64,000 bases of DNA, taken from Adineta steineri. Its lineage: Eukaryota > Rotifera > Eurotatoria > Adinetida > Adinetidae. Below, one piece after another: positions 1 to 11,468 of the stretch (positions are counted from its first letter, which is position 1; each line of letters begins with the position of its first letter). The position numbers were made by a program, and so were the translations under genes. The DNA lies in contig CAJNOI010000075.1 in NCBI GenBank assembly GCA_905250115.1, positions 1 to 64,000 on the forward strand, written 5' to 3'. A model generated the notes under the pieces. It was given only the letters and a program-made list of their open reading frames with translations, was not told where the DNA came from and did no database searches.

Positions 1-10
1 TTTTTTTTAC

Positions 11-623
11 CAAATATTTCTCGAATTTTTTCTTTATCAAGTTTATCACCTTCAAAAAGTTGATATAAAACTCGTTTTTTCTTATCATAATTATCGATTT
101 TTGATTGTAAATCCATATTTGCTGAAACTAAGATTTTATGTTGATGACGGAATTGCATAACATCAAGTATAATACGTCGCATAGCTTGTCTATAAATAGC
201 AACTTCATATTGAAAATACGTAAACCATCCATCAAGATCATCATCACTACGTGGTGGATAATTTATTGCTAACATAGAACGGTATTCTGTTGGAATATCA
301 TCTAAATTATGTTGATTAATACGTGGAACATGATAACGAGTAGGTTTATTCATTAGAATAGGTGATAGCATCTTTGAACAAAAAAAAAATAAACATTATG
401 AAAGGGGATATCAAAAGAAATAGATATACTTGAACTTGCGATGATGGAAGTATTTGTGGTGGAAGAAATGTTGGTTGCCCAACCTTGCAAAAAATAAAGA
501 AAATGAATTTTTTTTAATTATCATTTAAATACAGACAAGAGAAAGGTTCGCAAGACCATTTGGTATTGGTGAATGTTGCGGTAATAATGTCCATGAGTTT
601 TGATTCAAAGACGTTTGAGACAT
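11..623 (-). CDS. Unknown protein, N-terminal part (3 exons seen)
   Basis: I do not recognise this protein. The ATG at 623-621 opens exon 1 (623..537), followed by exon 2 (483..430) and exon 3 (371..11). The last exon ends at a GT donor at 10-9, so the gene continues beyond the left edge. All junctions are GT-AG and in phase. The first ~50 residues are polar and proline-rich (PTFLPPQILPSS). They are followed by a tyrosine/arginine-rich segment, then a predicted helical, charged stretch (YFQYEVAIYRQAMRRIILDV ... DKKKRVLYQLFEGDKLDKEK), as in coiled-coil scaffold proteins. No enzymatic motif is visible. A conserved animal protein is likely because exon phase and composition match neighbouring genes, but function cannot be assigned. 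Confidence 0.6.
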
Positions 624-1348
624 ATTTTATAAAATACTGTGATTTAATAGTAACCAGTAAAGAAATGAAACGATTCGTTTTTTTGATAGAGAAAAAAAAC
701 TTTTTGTTATATTTAAAGCAAAAAAAAGAGAACAATCAACTCTTTCAAAATTTTAAGTATTTGTTTATCTTGTGAATGTACGTGATCGATCACACTTTGA
801 AATACTGACAACGTATGAAAATACGTATTTAAAATTTTTGTTAATCAAAATCATATATTAAATAGATTGTTTTTTTGTCTTATTATCAAACAATTTTATG
901 CAAAATTAACAGTAAATATGAACATATGAAGTTTTATAGAAATAAACAAGAATATTCTCTTTATTTTATTAATATTTATTAAAATATAATAAAGAAAAAG
1001 TAAATAGAACAAAATAATTATAACTTACCTTATAACACATTCTTCTTTGTATTAATATTTTTCTTGATTTACTTCTATATATTCAATATATATCGTTATT
1101 TTCTCCGTAAATCTTGTTTTACATAATTTCTTTTTTCTTGACATAAATAAAATAAAAACAATTCATTTAAGAATCTTATCATGCAATAACAAAAAGTCAA
1201 AATATTATAATATTAATGAAAGACAAACTAAAATTACATAATAGGAAAAAAATTTGATTTAATGAGTATAGTGGTTAGTTTCAATTACTTATTTATCATT
1301 TATAAACGATGAGATTCGTTAGAAAGGAATGAATGAATGATATGTTAT
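624..1348. other. Intergenic, AT-rich
   Basis: This separates the 5' end of the unknown gene from the 3' end of the Tra2-like gene. It is AT-rich with poly-A/T runs. Short open frames at 560..775 on the + strand are not supported by any domain. Nothing else is recognisable. Confidence 0.6.
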
Positions 1349-2322
1349 TTAATCACGTGATCTACGACGATGATTATAATGACGAGATTGATCTAAATAA
1401 TAGGTTTTAAACAAGTAGTTATTTAATTTTCAAAATTCATACGATGTCGTGTTCGGGATCGACTATGAGAACGTGATCGACTACGAGAACGTGATCGTTT
1501 CTTACGATAACCTTGTGGTCGACGAATAATTGTACTTGATCGATTAAGTCCAACATTACGATCACCCATATAAATTCCAGGAGCTTTGATAATAATAAGA
1601 AAAATTCTTCTGACTCAAACAAATAATAATATTACTCACTTGGGTCATGTGCTCCCTTTGTCGTTGAATAATCAATACGTACACGACGACCATCAAGTTC
1701 CAGATCACTAAGAGCTTCTTTTGCCTAAGAATAGATACAATCAATTTTGAATAAGTAAATTTTATTCTATTTTTACACGTGTTGCATTTTGAACATCATC
1801 AAAATAAATAAAACCAAAACCACGAGATTTTTGCGTTTTTCTATCAATTACAATTTGCACATCTTTAACTCGTGCATATTTATTAAAAAGATCTGAAAAG
1901 AAGAAGAAGAATTTGTATATATTTTCAAATATTCGGAAGTACCTCTTAAAACACGTTCAGTTGTTGTTCTTGATAAACCGAAAACTCCAAGGATGGGACT
2001 TGGTTTTGGACCTGTTCGTTGACCATCATTTCCTTGTCGATGATTACTAAATGAACTCATTGGACTACGTCGTACTCGACGAGGTGATCGTGATCGAGAA
2101 CTATTCAAGAAAAAAAGAATCTATGAAACATATTCTTCTCAATTTTTTATCTGATTATAACATACCGTCGTGGTGAAGATTGTGATCGACTTCTTCGAGG
2201 TGAAGTAGATGATCGTCGTCGTGATCGTTTCACATTTCGATTTTCTGAATGCTAAATCAAAACGAATTTTCTTATTCTTTACAAATTTCAAGATTTTTAC
2301 TATTTACCTCATGGTCGCTCAT
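1349..2322 (-). CDS. tra2: Transformer-2-like SR splicing factor (RRM)
   Basis: This is an RNA-binding splicing regulator of the Tra2 family, nuclear by homology, which acts on exonic enhancers. There are seven exons (2322..2308, 2251..2166, 2100..1943, 1892..1777, 1724..1640, 1583..1443, 1392..1349) totalling 645 nt, or 214 aa. An N-terminal RS-rich region (~residues 5-50) precedes one RRM with RNP2 LGVFGLS and RNP1 RGFGFIYF. The Tra2-specific linker PTPGIYMGDRN follows directly after the RRM, then an arginine/serine-rich tail. The last intron is short (1442..1393). Reading through it would stop after MNFEN instead of the more RS-like HYNHRRRSRD ending, so alternative 3' ends are possible. 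The gene is divergent from FBXO7, with about 257 bp between start codons. Its identity is well supported by the RRM and linker. Confidence 0.9.
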
Positions 2323-2579
2323 ATTACTCTAGACACAACAATTAGCTTATAAATATAATAAAGGTGAAAAACAAAATAACATATGATTACCTATAATAAC
2401 TATATATATATACATATATATTAAAGAAAATCTTTCATACAGCGACATAGATTTTCATTGGTAGATATTCTATGACGATCATGTGAATTCATTGCTTTAA
2501 CTTATTGAAGAAAGAAAGAGAGCGCTGTCTACTGTGTTAATAGAACTTACGAAGTTTATTTTTGTTTTATTTTATTCGA
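2323..2579. promoter_or_regulatory. Shared divergent promoter region of tra2 and FBXO7
   Basis: About 257 bp separate the two divergent ATG codons. The sequence is AT-rich, with a (TA)n-like run near 2400-2422 and no further recognisable element. A bidirectional promoter is inferred from spacing only. Confidence 0.4.
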
Positions 2580-4454
2580 ATGATGAAATTTCGAATTAAA
2601 ATTAATACACAAACAACTTCAATAACATTTGATGATATTAAAGATGATTTATCACTTATTGATTTAAAAATCAAAATAAGACAACATTTTTCATCCTTGA
2701 AAAAATTTAATTTTCATTTATCACTTAATGGAAAAGATTCATTAGATGAAAATCAAACAATGTCACAATCAGGTCTGGTTAATGGTGATACAATTTATAT
2801 ATTAAACGAAATTAAACATAACAGCTCAACAATATCATCTATGGATCAACCATTAACAATTGATGAAATACGAGATTTACATACATATCCAACAATAATA
2901 CATCGTCTTATTGAATATTCACAACCGGAAACTGATTTTGATTTTCTAGTTATTATAATACATGCTTTGATGCTTGAAAGTGGTTTCCAAATGGTAAAAG
3001 AAAAAAAAATTTTATATAAAATTAAATTTTCTATGTATTTTAGGATGTAAATAATAATTCGGATTTAAAAATTGCAAGAAAATCACCGACATTTTATGTT
3101 ATTCGTTATCGACATAAATTATGTGAAGAAGAACGTATTCGATGTTCATTAGCAATTATGAAAACAGATTCCGTAGTAACAATTGATGGTAAATTAATGA
3201 ATAAGAATTGTTTGTTTTTTTTATAGACATATAAATTTATTTTAGGTGTTGTGAATTCAATTTCGCAAGCGTGTGGTAAATTATCATTTCATATTGGAAA
3301 TTATTTACATACACAAAAAGAAGGTATTTTAAAAAAAATCTTTATTAATTATATATAAACTACTGTCGTTTAGCGATCGCTTTAAATGCCATCTTTCCTT
3401 ATCATGATCTTCGTAATTTATCAGGATTATTCAAAGATAATATTGCAAATCGTTTATTATGCAAATTACTTGAAGGTTAGATATATTCTTTTTTTTTGAT
3501 ATTTTAATTTCATTCGTATTTTCTAGAATCAGGACAACGTTCGAATGCAACTTTAATTGGATTACCAAATGAAATCAAAGTAATTCGATTTATTCTTTTC
3601 TTCTAAATTTCTCTATCGATATTTTTGTTTTCTAGCTTCGTTTAGCAAAATATCTTCCAATTAAATCTTTACATGCACTTCAATTAACATGTCGTGATAT
3701 TTATAATACTTTAAATGACAATCTTCTTTGGCATGATTTATGTATACGAGATTTTGATAAAACTAGTAAGAATCTATTCTTATTTTTTGTTTTAAATAAA
3801 ATACTTTTCTTCTTAGCATTAACATCAATATCAAGTACAATTGAAAATAGCTCAAATGGAAAAGATTGGCATAAACTTTACCGAATAATCTATGCTCAAA
3901 AACAAGCCACATTAAGACATCAAACGAAATCTTCTCCGTACTTTCATACAGCTTTTGTTCCATTACCTCCACCTGGTCATCCGACACATCGAGTTCTTTT
4001 TCCAGATCCAACAAATGCTGCACTTCATCCATTTCCACCAACTATTTATCGACCTATCCCACCAGGCATATTCCGTAAGTCTCATGTTCTTTTCTTTTTG
4101 CTCTGGGTTTTGCTTTTGAATTTTTGCTATGATAACTAAAACTATCCCGGCAAAAGATCACGACTCATTTTTTTTTGTTTTTGTAAACCTATAAGGCATT
4201 TGTACTGCAAATACACAGCAGACTCAGACAATACAGTCACAGCAGCAGCAGCAGCAAACACAACATCATATTTATTGTCAACCATTTTTTGGTTTAAAAT
4301 GGGTCGTGATTTTTGCAGGTATAACGCTTAATTTTCGAATTAACAAAAAAATGAAAAGGATTTTATTTTTATTTTTATTATTTTCTTTTTCTTTTTTAAA
4401 GCTGCTACTATGATTCCATTAACGCCGTGTTTTCATACCGTTTGGCTTGGTTAG
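2580..4454 (+). CDS. FBXO7: FBXO7-like protein (ubiquitin-like, FP and F-box domains)
   Basis: This is a substrate adaptor of SCF E3 ligases. In mammals it also binds PI31 and parkin. The gene has nine in-phase exons (2580..2993, 3044..3188, 3246..3323, 3374..3475, 3527..3579, 3636..3765, 3817..4074, 4196..4318, 4402..4454), giving 451 aa. An N-terminal ubiquitin-like fold (~1-85) precedes the FP-domain core (VIIIHALMLESG, ~130) and then the F-box (GLPNEIKLRLAKYLPIKSLH ... CRDIYNTLNDNLLWHDL). It ends in a proline-rich region (PLPPPGHPTHRVLFPDP ... PIPPGIF) that matches the FBXO7 tail. The final two exons add a Gln-rich stretch and a hydrophobic end (KWVVIFAAATMIPL) not expected in this family, so the extreme 3' model is less certain. 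The ATG at 2580 is the first in frame. Confidence 0.87.
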
Positions 4455-5859
4455 AAAAAAAAGAATAAAAATTCTTTCGTCTACTCTTATTTAATCACGA
4501 TTGTTAGATTATCATATATATATATATATATATACATATATTTTGTGTTTTGTCGTTTTTAATGTATATAGATATTATAAAGGCGGTCTCTCTAGTGCAT
4601 CTCACCTAACATAATCGTTTTTGTTTTTTGTTTTCGATGTGTAATTACGGTGTGTGTATTTGTTTATTGTTATTGAACATTTTGTGTGCGTGTGTGTTAT
4701 TACTAGTGATTTCTAACTCCTCTATTCTTCTTTTCGTTTTTTGTCTAAACAAACCTCTTTATCTTCTACAAGACGGGAAAAGAGGTATTAGTTTATGTGC
4801 TTTTTATTATTGTATCATTGTGAAATAGTAATTTATAAAAAACTAACATCAATAAGCATAGCATAAAAAGATGATCCATCGCGCTTTTTTCTCTCTCTTT
4901 CTGTCCTTGTTCCTAACTTCCGTATGATGAGTGCATTATGCCTCGTTTGAACTTCCAATATATCGTTTTACGGGTGTTGTATTTCTATCTATCTATCTAT
5001 CTATCTATTATTCTAAAAACGTTGATTTATTTGTTTGTTTTGTACGCATTCATTCTTTATGATACATGTGTTAACGTATGCTTAGATAGTGATACATATT
5101 ATTAACAAAAAAAAAACCTAAATTATGGCTTTCTTCTGTTTGGTTTTGTTTTCATAGACGTGCGTGCTATATATTATATCTCTTTCATAAATATATTTAA
5201 GCAAACATTTATAATATTTGAAGAAAAAACAAACTGCGCGTTCTATGTATACTCGTTCGTTTTCGTTTGTTTTTGGCGTGACATCATCTATCATTAAACA
5301 AAAATATATCTAGCATTATTATAATCAGTTTTTTGTTTCCGTTCTTTAAAAATATACAACATTGGAATAGAAAATATAGCAAAAGAAATCTTTTTGTTGT
5401 TCTAGTTCATGATGAAATTCGTCAAGATGAATAAAGCAATATACTTCAAATCTTAAATTTTATTTTGATTTTGTAAGTTATATGTACATATTACAAATGA
5501 CAACAAAAAAACAGAATTCATTTTTTTTCAGATCAATATTAAGTTTCGATGAATATATTCTTTTAATTTGTTTTTTCCTCAAAATAAAATTTTTGTTTTA
5601 TCTTACTATTTTATGAAAAATAACAACAAGTAGATAGTTTATTCTTTGGTTTAATAAGTTTTCTGGAACGTTATACTAGTAAAGAGGAAAATGAGAAAGA
5701 AGAAAAAAGAAAATGTAAGATCAAGAAGAACAACAACAATAATAATAACAGAGGTAATAAGTAGAAAACTAAAAACAATAACAACGACAAAAGAGAGTTT
5801 TTTTGTTTTTTTTGTTTCGATAAGCATTTTTTTAAATTTACAATGAAGTCGTTTGAAAT
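4455..5859. other. Intergenic with simple repeats
   Basis: This is the convergent 3' region between FBXO7 and the KH-protein gene. It contains a (TA)n run near 4510-4533, an (ATCT)n microsatellite near 4984-5009, and many poly-A/T runs. It probably holds both 3' UTRs. No coding gene is seen. Confidence 0.6.
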
Positions 5860-7084
5860 TTAATTTCCATTCCATAAGCCAGATTCTTTCACAGCCATTT
5901 GTAGAAAATATTGTGCTTGACTTATTTGAGCAGGAGAACCTTGTATTGTAATAATACGATCATTTGAACCTGGAGCTGGATCATCAATACGAATACTAGC
6001 ACCAGACGTTTGACGTATATGTGCTATTTTTGTACCACGAGGTCCTATAATACAACTAGCTAGATGATTTGGAATAGTAACTTGATTTGTCTGAATTTGT
6101 GGTGCACCATAATTTGAATCATTTCCACTGATTAATGGACGTGGTATGGGTGGAGGGGGTCCTTGATTATAATTATCGTTTAGATCATTATGATAATTAT
6201 TAATATTATTATTATTATTATATGGTGGACCTTGGAAATTTCCTTGATCACGAGGTCCACGATATGATGAAGGTGGTCCATTTCCACCACCACCACCATT
6301 ACCTCCTTGATTCATCATTGCACCATATTGAACTTCAGAAAAACCGCCTAGAAGAAGAAGAAGAAAATAATTTTCATTTGTTTTGAAAAATTTTCTTCTT
6401 TAAACAAACCATATTCAGATGAAAGATTTACATCAAAATTAATTGGATCATAGAAACACATTTGTCCACGTGGTGGTGTTTGATCAAGAATACTAAAAAC
6501 TTCACGTAAACAACGTTCAATATCATCAGCACGACCACGTAATGCAACGACACGTTCAGTAGAAAATGGTAAACATTGAACAAAAACTTTCATACCAACA
6601 TTAAATTTTGATCGAAGTTCACGTACACGTTCACCACCTTTTCCAATGACCGCTCCAGCTTGACTTTGATGTGTTAATAAACGTATTTCACTTTGATCAT
6701 TTTGTACACGTTGATTATCTCTCATTATTGGTAATATATCGACAATAGCTGATATACAAGAATCATAATCACCTTGAATTGTTAAAACACGTTCTGGTCC
6801 CTATAACAAGAGAATTTTATTTAATTGAAAAAAAGAAAAATAATAAATCTACATACATCACAATCGGGTACTTGAATAATAACTTTATGTTTCTGTCGAA
6901 GTGTTTGAATATTTGAACCTTTTTTACCAATAATAGCTCCAGCATCTCGACTACACACTAGAAATCGTACATCAAGTCTTCCATGATTACCACCACCACG
7001 ATTTGTTCCATTGCTTGAATTATTAAAATTATTATTTTGTTGACCATTATCTTCATTACCCATTTTAGAATCTTGATCGGTCAT
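5860..7084 (-). CDS. HNRNPK: Triple KH-domain RNA-binding protein, hnRNP K-like
   Basis: This poly(C)-binding KH protein probably acts in transcription, splicing and translation control. Three exons (7084..6857, 6800..6410, 6347..5860) give 368 aa. KH1 (~36-95) has the GxxG loop in AGAIIGKKGSNI, KH2 (~110-180) has AGAVIGKGGERV, and KH3 (~285-355) has ASCIIGPRGTKI. A Gly/Asn/Pro-rich linker with RGG-like and proline clusters (PPYNNNNNINN, QGPPPPIPRP) lies between KH2 and KH3. This is the position of the K-interactive region in hnRNP K, and the C-terminal KH3 plus short tail also fits hnRNP K better than PCBP. The N-terminus is Asn-rich. The ATG at 7084 follows a run of noncoding sequence. Confidence 0.88.
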
Positions 7085-7896
7085 GAGTGGATTAAAAAGA
7101 AGGGAAAATGGATAAGAGAAGATAAATGTCCAATTAACTGACTGACGGATCTAAAATATAATATAGAATAAACAAATAGACAAAGAAAATTCAATTCAAA
7201 GTCTGATTGAATGTAGCAAGAAGATGTCGAACAAATAAATTATGAACAGAGAATGTCACTCGATGAGTAACAACTGACCATTTGAATATATTAAATGCAT
7301 TTATGCATTTGAGTCTTTGTTCATTTTCATTGTCTTTTAATAGGATTGATCAGCATTATGCTGACAAAATTGTTATTGGTTATACAAATGACTAATCAAA
7401 TAAAGTAAAATTCTTCTTTTATTTCTATGAATGAATGTCGTTACGATGATAAATGAATTTCTATAATTAATCATATTGATATAAGTTAAATGTCAATTCG
7501 ATTTTTTTGCAAACATGTCACAAGAATATAAATATCATGAACTATATAATCTCGTTATGATTGTGTTCAATTTCGAATTACAAGACTGATTGATTACATT
7601 TTAAATATAGTTGTTGATTCTTTCATACTTTTAATTAAATATTAAGAATCTAACGATCTTTTTCTTTTGTTAAATATAGTAAATATGACTTTAAAGATTT
7701 GTGGAGAACTGGATAAAATTTTCGAATTTATCATACATAAACAAAGTACTTCTTATGGTTCACTACTATTTGTCTTAAAACAAAGCTTATTGCTTCATGA
7801 TTAGAAAAGAAAATTATGTTTATTTTGCACTAATAATATTGTCTGTATTTTATTCATACAAAAATAAGTTTAAAAATTGAAGAGAATATACAGAAT
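7085..7896. other. Intergenic
   Basis: An AT-rich spacer upstream of the KH gene and downstream of the sulfotransferase-like gene. No open frame with a recognisable domain was seen. Confidence 0.55.
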
Positions 7897-8619
7897 TTAG
7901 ATACTATGTGTTAAAAGTTTTTCATAGTAAGGTAAAGCTGCATCATAGAGTGATACAAGATGGTTTGGAATAGTATCTCGAGTTCTTTTTGTTGAAGATA
8001 TTGTTCGAAATCCAGTTGATGCATGAATTTCATTGTACGACGATTCAGCCCAAAGACCATCGATTGATTTTGGACCTGCTGGCCACGATAACATTCTATC
8101 AGTAAAGGGAAGATTTAATTTTTCACATATATGAGTTAACGCTATTGTAGGATCTCTGTTCAATCCATTACTATCAATAACAATTGGATCTTCTTTTGTC
8201 TTTTCTTTTAACCAACTATATGTTCGTAATTGTTGTTCCAAATATATATCAGCAGAAGTTTTCGATCGATCTGTTATAATACGTGATACGATAGTCTCGG
8301 CAGGATCATCAATAACAAATATATGACGGTACTTTAACAAACGATTTTCATTCATATATTGTACAGTATCAATATTATTTTTAACAAATACATTTCCTTG
8401 TATTTTTTCGTTTTTTTCAATTTCATCATGTATCTTATTTGCATCATCGCATTCCATTCTTAACATTATTTCATCGTAATATGCTTGTTTTTCACCAGTT
8501 TTTTTCAACCAAATTCCATAAAATGGATCATCCATAACATATGTATCAGGCCGTTGATTGAATGAATACATGAGAGCTGTAGAAGAATCTCCAGAACCAG
8601 AAAAAAGATAAATTATCAT
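7897..8619 (-). CDS. Sulfotransferase-fold / BCAT-like family protein, intronless
   Basis: The 240-residue product resembles the P-loop sulfotransferase-like proteins often annotated as branched-chain-aminotransferase-like. It starts MIIYLFSGSGDSSTALMYSF, matching the family's 5' phosphosulfate-loop region followed by STALMYSF-QR-DT-V-D-P-Y. It ends with the characteristic PAGPKSIDGLWAESSYNEIHASTGF block. The usual phosphosulfate loop (GxPRS type) is here GSGDSS, so sulfate-transfer activity is doubtful. There is no intron, unlike most genes around it, and the family is commoner in bacteria, fungi and plants. That makes it a candidate horizontally acquired gene. The ATG at 8619 was chosen because it aligns with family starts. 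It lies on the same strand as the DUF3605-like gene, about 350 bp downstream of it. Confidence 0.72.
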   Translation of the reverse strand: MIIYLFSGSGDSSTALMYSFNQRPDTYVMDDPFYGIWLKKTGEKQAYYDEIMLRMECDDANKIHDEIEKNEKIQGNVFVKNNIDTVQYMNENRLLKYRHIFVIDDPAETIVSRIITDRSKTSADIYLEQQLRTYSWLKEKTKEDPIVIDSNGLNRDPTIALTHICEKLNLPFTDRMLSWPAGPKSIDGLWAESSYNEIHASTGFRTISSTKRTRDTIPNHLVSLYDAALPYYEKLLTHSI

Positions 8620-8968
8620 GATTAAAAAAGACAAATCAATATTGAATGTATCTACAAAAATGAAATATAACAAATTTATTTTTTGTTGAAATATGCACCA
8701 TATGAACTGTAGCTTTCTTGAATATATTTGTATTCAAATAAAAATCAATCGTTAGTATCTTTGTGTATACATATGCAAGTTACGGTTGACTAGCGTCCTT
8801 CGATGATTTTTATTTCTTATATGGTTAGTATATATATAATATAAATAAATAAAAGTATAAGACTTAGATATATTTTTATTGTTTTATTTTGTACTGATTA
8901 TTACAGTTTCGTTGATTAGAGATTTATTATCAAATAATTAAAAAACAATAAACAATACTATTGACTAT

Positions 8969-9526
8969 TTAATTTATCCAGAAAACTTGTACATGATAAA
9001 GAACATCAGAGACAATTGTTTGTTTTGGATTGAGATACCAAACAAAGGAAAATGTGTCATTTGTAGAACCAAGTTTTTGTCGAAGTGCTTCCTCAATACT
9101 TGAATTGATTTCTTCATTGGTAAGTGGTGAATTCGTTTCTAGATCAATACTTTCGTTTCCATTTAAAAGAAACCAAATGACATAATGATTTGTACCAGCT
9201 GGAATGTGATAAGAAAATAGATTAGTTACAAATCGAAATTCGTGATGATTTGTATGAGCAATTCGAGCAGAAGAAATTTCTGTAGAAGGAACTTGTAACC
9301 TTGAATTAATAAAATCACCTTGAACGACAGGTTTCAATCCAAAAAATTTGTGAAGTACAAAATCTTGAAGACTAGCATAACGAGTTAACATATTTTTAAT
9401 ATAATTTTCTTTTTTTTGTCTAATTTCAGCATTCGGTCGAATACTTTCAGATCCTGGAATCCAACTATATTTGAGATGTAGCTCTTGCATTGAATCCGAA
9501 TTCGATGATATATTCTGACGCATCAT
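8969..9526 (-). CDS. DUF3605-like protein
   Basis: The product is ~185 aa. The central block (SLQDFVLHKFFGLKP ... RFVTNLFSYHIPAGTNHYVIWFLLNG) resembles the DUF3605 family, small proteins best known from fungi with a conserved PxGxxHxxxW motif. Its function is unknown. It is intronless as modelled from the ATG at 9526. An AG acceptor-like site (TTTGTAG) just upstream near 9537 leaves open a 5' exon. It lies next to and on the same strand as the sulfotransferase-like gene, forming a pair of unusual genes. The family assignment is from memory and moderate. A profile search against PF12239 would settle it. Confidence 0.5.
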   Translation of the reverse strand: MMRQNISSNSDSMQELHLKYSWIPGSESIRPNAEIRQKKENYIKNMLTRYASLQDFVLHKFFGLKPVVQGDFINSRLQVPSTEISSARIAHTNHHEFRFVTNLFSYHIPAGTNHYVIWFLLNGNESIDLETNSPLTNEEINSSIEEALRQKLGSTNDTFSFVWYLNPKQTIVSDVLYHVQVFWIN

Positions 9527-11468
9527 ATACAATGCTACAAATATATAATAAATCTATATAATATTTGAAAACGTTGTTAAATCAAAGCACTGATTCTAAA
9601 AATATTTCATATCATTAGATAATGTATATTAATGAGTATTTATAATTCCTCGAACATATTTATATAATGCACACGCGGATGTAAACATTGTTGTGATTGT
9701 GCAATTTCACTCCAACAAAGAATACTCGTCATAACATGATGCTTTTTTTTATGTTAAAAGTAGTATAGAAAAAAAATATTTTTCTCTTTCTTTCTTACGG
9801 GGCACACGTGGTAATGTAAATGTAATTGTTATGATTTGCACTTCCTTCATATTCGATCATAAGGATTTAGATTTCATAATAATTCGAATTATAAGAAATA
9901 AGTTACTAATCTATCTCATATTTTTATTGTTCATGCGGTGCGAAGCAAAGTATTTCTGTATTTCTTCGTCAGTTGTCATTTCGTAGTTGAGTAAAACTCG
10001 AGTGCTATCTAGTTATATTTGATATTATTTGTTGAATATGAATATATTGAAATAGTTATTTTTGCTACCGTTACTTATTTCTTCACTTGCTTTTCTCAAT
10101 TATAATATTAACTAAAGATCAATATCTGCTTGATTTTATTTATTTTTTAAATAAAATATGTACCATATTCGCTTGATATATACGCTTTTTTAGATTACAT
10201 TTCGTTGAATAGATTTTCTCTTAAATTATAATCGATGATGTTCGCACCAGATTAAAAAATAGAAATATTTGCCTGCAAAATATAGAAGTTGTGCATTCTA
10301 TACTAAATTCACAACTATCAAAATTAATATATAACATTAGATCATTGATCTCTTCGTTCGTAAAGTAAATTAATTTTTAATATCGTTGAAAAATTAATTA
10401 ATATACATATTAAAATTGATGAATAGAATGTTTAATATTCTCATATCAAAAATTTCATTTACTGAAAAAATAAAAGATGAACTTATTGATTGAGTATTCT
10501 ATGATGTGTTACAGACATAAATCGAAAATGTTTTTTTTATTTGGAAATAATAATATTGAATGATAAAGTAACAAATTATGTTCGTTTTCTCGTTCTAATT
10601 GAGTAAGAATAAACTACCTGACTAACGTCATTAAAATTATTTATTATTTAACATATAATTTATGTTTTATGTATTGTAATGTTTCATCATCTTCCATAAA
10701 ATAATATCTAATATAATATAGTTATTTGTACGATTAAAATTAGGAAATTTTCTATGAATGTTTCAATCTTTCAATAATAGAATGATGATTGCATATGAAA
10801 AATATTATATAGTACCAAATTTTGTAAAGTTTTGAAAGAAATTATAAGAATCGAGTATAAATTTAACTTTTGAAGATCAAAATTTTTCTGCTGAAACAAA
10901 TTTGATGCGACTTATTTTCTAGTTCTTTATTATTTAATTACTATCAAAATAGTACCAATAGTAGAGGAAGAGAATTATTTATACTAAACAAACGAATTTA
11001 CTGATGATATATTTAGAAAATTCCAAGATATTCTTATACAGTTTTTCTTTAACTTTCGATCATTTATATAGCATTTTATTGTCTGAATAAAAGAGAATTC
11101 TTGAAAGTGGATGTGAATGAGTATACAGAAGATAAAATCACACCCTCACTTGCCTTCAATATATCATTTATTTAAAAAAATACGATAGTTGTTATCTTCC
11201 TTGATTATATTGTTTATATAAAATATATCTGATTCATATCTTATACTCATAGATATTTCATAGATAAGTATTTATTTATCCATACTGATGAATATAATGA
11301 AATGATTTATATGAAATTACTCATAGATTCATAATTATTTCCGCATTGACTTGCTGACTAATATTGACTGAATATCAGTTTCAAAAAAGAACAATAGACT
11401 TATTTTTTCGATACAGTAATAGCATGGCTTGCTGTGAAATAGAAGTTGTATCATAAAGTAATCAAATA
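9527..11468. other. Gene-poor AT-rich region
   Basis: No coding gene is supported. The sequence is AT-rich throughout, with one telomere-like inverted repeat at 11,101-11,159 (listed separately). Confidence 0.55.
11101..11159. repeat. Telomere-like imperfect inverted repeat
   Basis: The left arm TTGAAAGTGGATGTGAATGA faces the right arm TCACACCCTCACTTGCCTTCAA. This is a diverged member of the dispersed (TTGAGGGTGTGGGTGTGAG)-type family seen elsewhere in the window. Confidence 0.5.

Noticed and set aside
560..775. Open frame on + strand over the first exon of the unknown gene
   Set aside because: Antisense to a better-supported spliced exon; AT-rich composition and no domain.
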